The translations under genes and the position numbers were made by a program. The notes under the pieces are model-generated. The model ran no database searches. It saw nothing but the letters and a program-made list of their open reading frames with translations, and was not told the origin of the DNA. Positions 61,443 through 64,000 of a stretch of DNA of 64,000 nt are shown piece by piece. Origin of the DNA: Tomocerus qinae. Taxonomy: Eukaryota; Arthropoda; Collembola; Entomobryomorpha; Tomoceridae. The stretch's first letter is position 1. Each line of letters begins with the position of its first letter. The DNA is taken from assembly GCA_020055645.1 (NCBI GenBank), contig CM034549.1, forward strand, positions 10,257,501 through 10,321,500. The letters are read 5' to 3'.

Positions 61443-63990
61443 TTAGTGTTTCTTTGGTTGAATAGGTATTAAATAATTGTCATATTCGCCTGATTGTTCT
61501 CCGGACTCCATACCTTCACTGAAATTTTGTTCCAGTTTTTCCTGAAAAATAATGTAATATATATAAAAAAATATACCAGTAAAGGTTAATTTTTAATTAT
61601 TGTCATAGTCATACCTTATTTCTTAACTTCTTCAGAATCATCTGTAACTGCTCAGCACTTTCATTAAAACGGGGTCTTAAAGCAGTCTCAATTCTCCAAC
61701 ATTGCTTTATTAGTTTGTATCTAATATTTATTGAAAAATAATCATTCTCATCTTTCGAAACATTAAATTAATAATAGCTGTGTGATTTCATTTATTATAC
61801 ATTTCGTCGGAACAATATTCTGGTTTTTTGGGTCTAACTCCATCAATAAGTGCTTGAAGAAATTCTTCTCCCCATTGGCAGCCAAGCCAGGGTGAATCTC
61901 CGAGAGAAAATATTTCCCACAAAGTAATACCAAAAGACCAAATATCGGTTTTTGTTGAAAACTTTTGATATTGTAGAGATTCGTAAGCCATCCATTTCCA
62001 GGGCATAGGAACCTTAAAACGTTCAGAACTAGAGTTAGTAACATTATTATTAAAGATGTGGTTTAGGAATAAAATTATTTTACACTAGTTTCTGCAATCG
62101 TCATTTGTAATTTTAAAAAAACAGTAGTTGTTACCAATTGCCTTGTTGCATCTATTAATTGAAAATAACGGAAATCAAACCTCTTTTTTATTTACGTAGT
62201 AATATTCTTCGAGTTGCTTTGCAAGGCCAAAATCCGTCAATTTTGCTACTCTGTTGGCAGATAATAAAACATTTCGACATGCCAAATCGCCGTGAACAAT
62301 CTAAAATGAACATACTTATTAATTGCTACATAATTTTTAATTTATAACTATTATGTTGAATTTTTAAAACTAATTGTACATTATGACTGCTCAGAAATTG
62401 CATTCCTCTCGCAATGTCCAAAGACCACGAAACGAAATCCGTTGTAGATAAGACAAAACCTTTCTGAAAGCTAAGAAAAAAATTAGTTTTCATTTTTATA
62501 AATTATTATATCGCACATTTTTAGACGCTAAAGTTAAATGTTTACTCATTCCTCTCCTGTATTTTCACTGGATCCTCCAAACTTATATTCTTAAACGAGC
62601 TTTTATTTTTTCTCAGGTAATCCCGCAAGTTTCCATTAGCACAGTACTCAAGAACAATGGAAATGCTTCCTATACGTAAAATGACATGAAATGGAATATT
62701 TGTCTGCATATTATTGGGTATTAGGCATGGAGAAACATTTTGTACCTTTTTCAATTTTTTTCAGTCACAGCACCAATTAACTGGACGATATTAATGTGTT
62801 TTTTCATCTTTGAAATAACTTTCAATTCCTTTTTCAAAGAATTGATTGCGAACTCGCTATTGTTTTTTGATGTTTTTACTGCAACATCAAGAAGGAATGA
62901 TTGTGTACTTAAAACAGCTTTATATACTACTCCAAAGGTTCCTTGCCCCAAAATGGAATTTTTGTCTGTACCAAAATATTATTAATAATTATTAATTAGC
63001 GATTTCTATAACAGATTTTATCATCAGATAATCAGATACGCATGCATGTTTCTTACCTATTGTTAAATTGGCTTTCGCGATTTCATGGCTGTCAGTATTT
63101 TCTGGTGTCATTAAAACGTTTAACTCTGGTAAATATGCTTTGTTTTGATTTTTCTCCCGTTTTCTCTTTACGATAGTGTATATAATGAAGGTTAAAAATA
63201 CGCAAATCGAAAGGGAAATGAATGCTAATGCAATTATCATGACTAAAGACAAAGAAGGTTTGTGGTTTTGGTTGTGGTTGTCAAATGCATCTATAAGTAT
63301 GTCATTGGCTTCAAAAGGAGTATTTGTAGTCGTAGTATTATAAACTGGGAAAATGGTGTATTTGGGAGTAGAGGAAACTTTGCCATTTATTAAAATATTT
63401 TTTGTGGCTCCCGCAGACGAATAGACAAACCTGGATTCAGTTTGAGTTTTCAAAACTATTGTTGCATTACACCAACTGTAAGAGTTCCACAATGGAACAG
63501 AACAAGAAACTTGGATAGGTCGCTTTTCGGAAATTGGCAACTTGTCAATCGTTTCATAATACTCTGTCGATGGTTCCTGCCACGCCTCTGAATAATTGAA
63601 ATTTATGGGATGCATTTAGTAATCAGTGTATTGAAATAATTAATTTTGCCATAATATTCAACATTTTGTCTACTTGAATTAGAGTAAATGTTTTAATTGA
63701 TACTCCACCTGTAGCTTTAAAGTTTTTCAAGACAGGGGTCAAATTTTCCAGTACTGTAAATCCAAACTGAACTCCTGAAGCTAAATAACCTTTATGTGAT
63801 TTGCACCTAACGGTTATAGAATCATTAGCAGGAATAAATATTTCGCTTTTTTTCAAACCGTTAACATCCATTTGCAAAACGTCTGGGCAGTTTTTGTTAT
63901 TTATATTTTTATATGGTGCATAAATTGGATAGATTTGGAGGCGTGGGGTCGCATCTTTGTTAATTGTGCTCTTCCAAGGGCAATTTTTAT
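61443..63990 (-). pseudogene. Receptor tyrosine kinase copy D, frameshifted, 5' cut
   Basis: Exons seen: 63709-63990, 63057-63587, 62746-62965, 62546-62669, 62380-62470, 62181-62300, 61801-62012, 61615-61720 and 61443-61541. The first two exons lie beyond base 64000. Each has the length of its counterpart in C except the fourth, whose ectodomain spacer is shorter in whole codons, and the ATP-loop exon 62746-62965, which is 220 bp instead of 219. One extra T in a T run (about 62754-62760, minus-strand A run) shifts the frame and brings in a TGA within three codons, after the Gly loop and Lys. The catalytic loop reads HGDLACRN, DFG is present and the C-terminal tail (IPIQPKKH) is ancestral. A homopolymer sequencing error would restore a complete gene, so the status is open. 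Confidence 0.8.
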
Positions 63991-64000
63991 CTGCTCGGGA

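Overview
The window is AT-rich nuclear DNA of an animal. The genes have many short GT-AG introns (mostly 50-120 bp), and the set (GH18/CBM14 chitinase, SmydA-type SET-MYND protein, nicastrin, secreted lipase and serine protease) points to an arthropod. A non-insect hexapod or crustacean would fit, but the species cannot be fixed from the sequence. Exon models were built by hand from splice sites and reading phase. Each complete model sums to a whole number of codons.

Layout. 1-925: 3' half of a pancreatic-lipase-like gene (+). 2516-4615: intronless nicastrin (-). 6533-8851: five-exon SmydA gene (-). 9823-12393: six-exon chitinase (-), one intron with a GC donor. 14692-16590 and 20206-22710: two paralogous genes (+) of a family I do not recognise. 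From 22823 to the right edge lie four copies (A-D) of one receptor-tyrosine-kinase gene, all on the minus strand. They belong to a block that was duplicated in tandem together with the 3' end of the unknown gene: only remnants of that 3' end survive beside copies B, C and D.

The RTK cluster has been heavily invaded. A TTAA-flanked element splits the ATP-binding exon of copy A. An 8.4-kb Ty3/gypsy retrotransposon with near-identical LTRs sits between A and B. A 2.45-kb DNA transposon and a 290-bp insertion have cut off and replaced the C-terminal tail of copy C. Copy D has a 1-bp frameshift. A second transposase gene (DDE_Tnp_4-like with a SWIM finger), one satellite and several minisatellites fill the gap between C and D, together with a serine protease gene that carries a 2-bp frameshift.

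How it fits together. The left third is ordinary, functionally unrelated genes. The right two thirds is a young, dynamic locus. Copies B and C have intact reading frames; A and D look broken. All four kinases lack the Arg of the HRD catalytic motif (HGD in A, C and D; HAD in B) but keep the Gly loop, catalytic Lys, Asp and DFG, so the loss predates the duplications. The most novel items are the two-member unknown family, the RTK family with its unrecognised ectodomain, and the intact transposon with a clean empty-site comparison.
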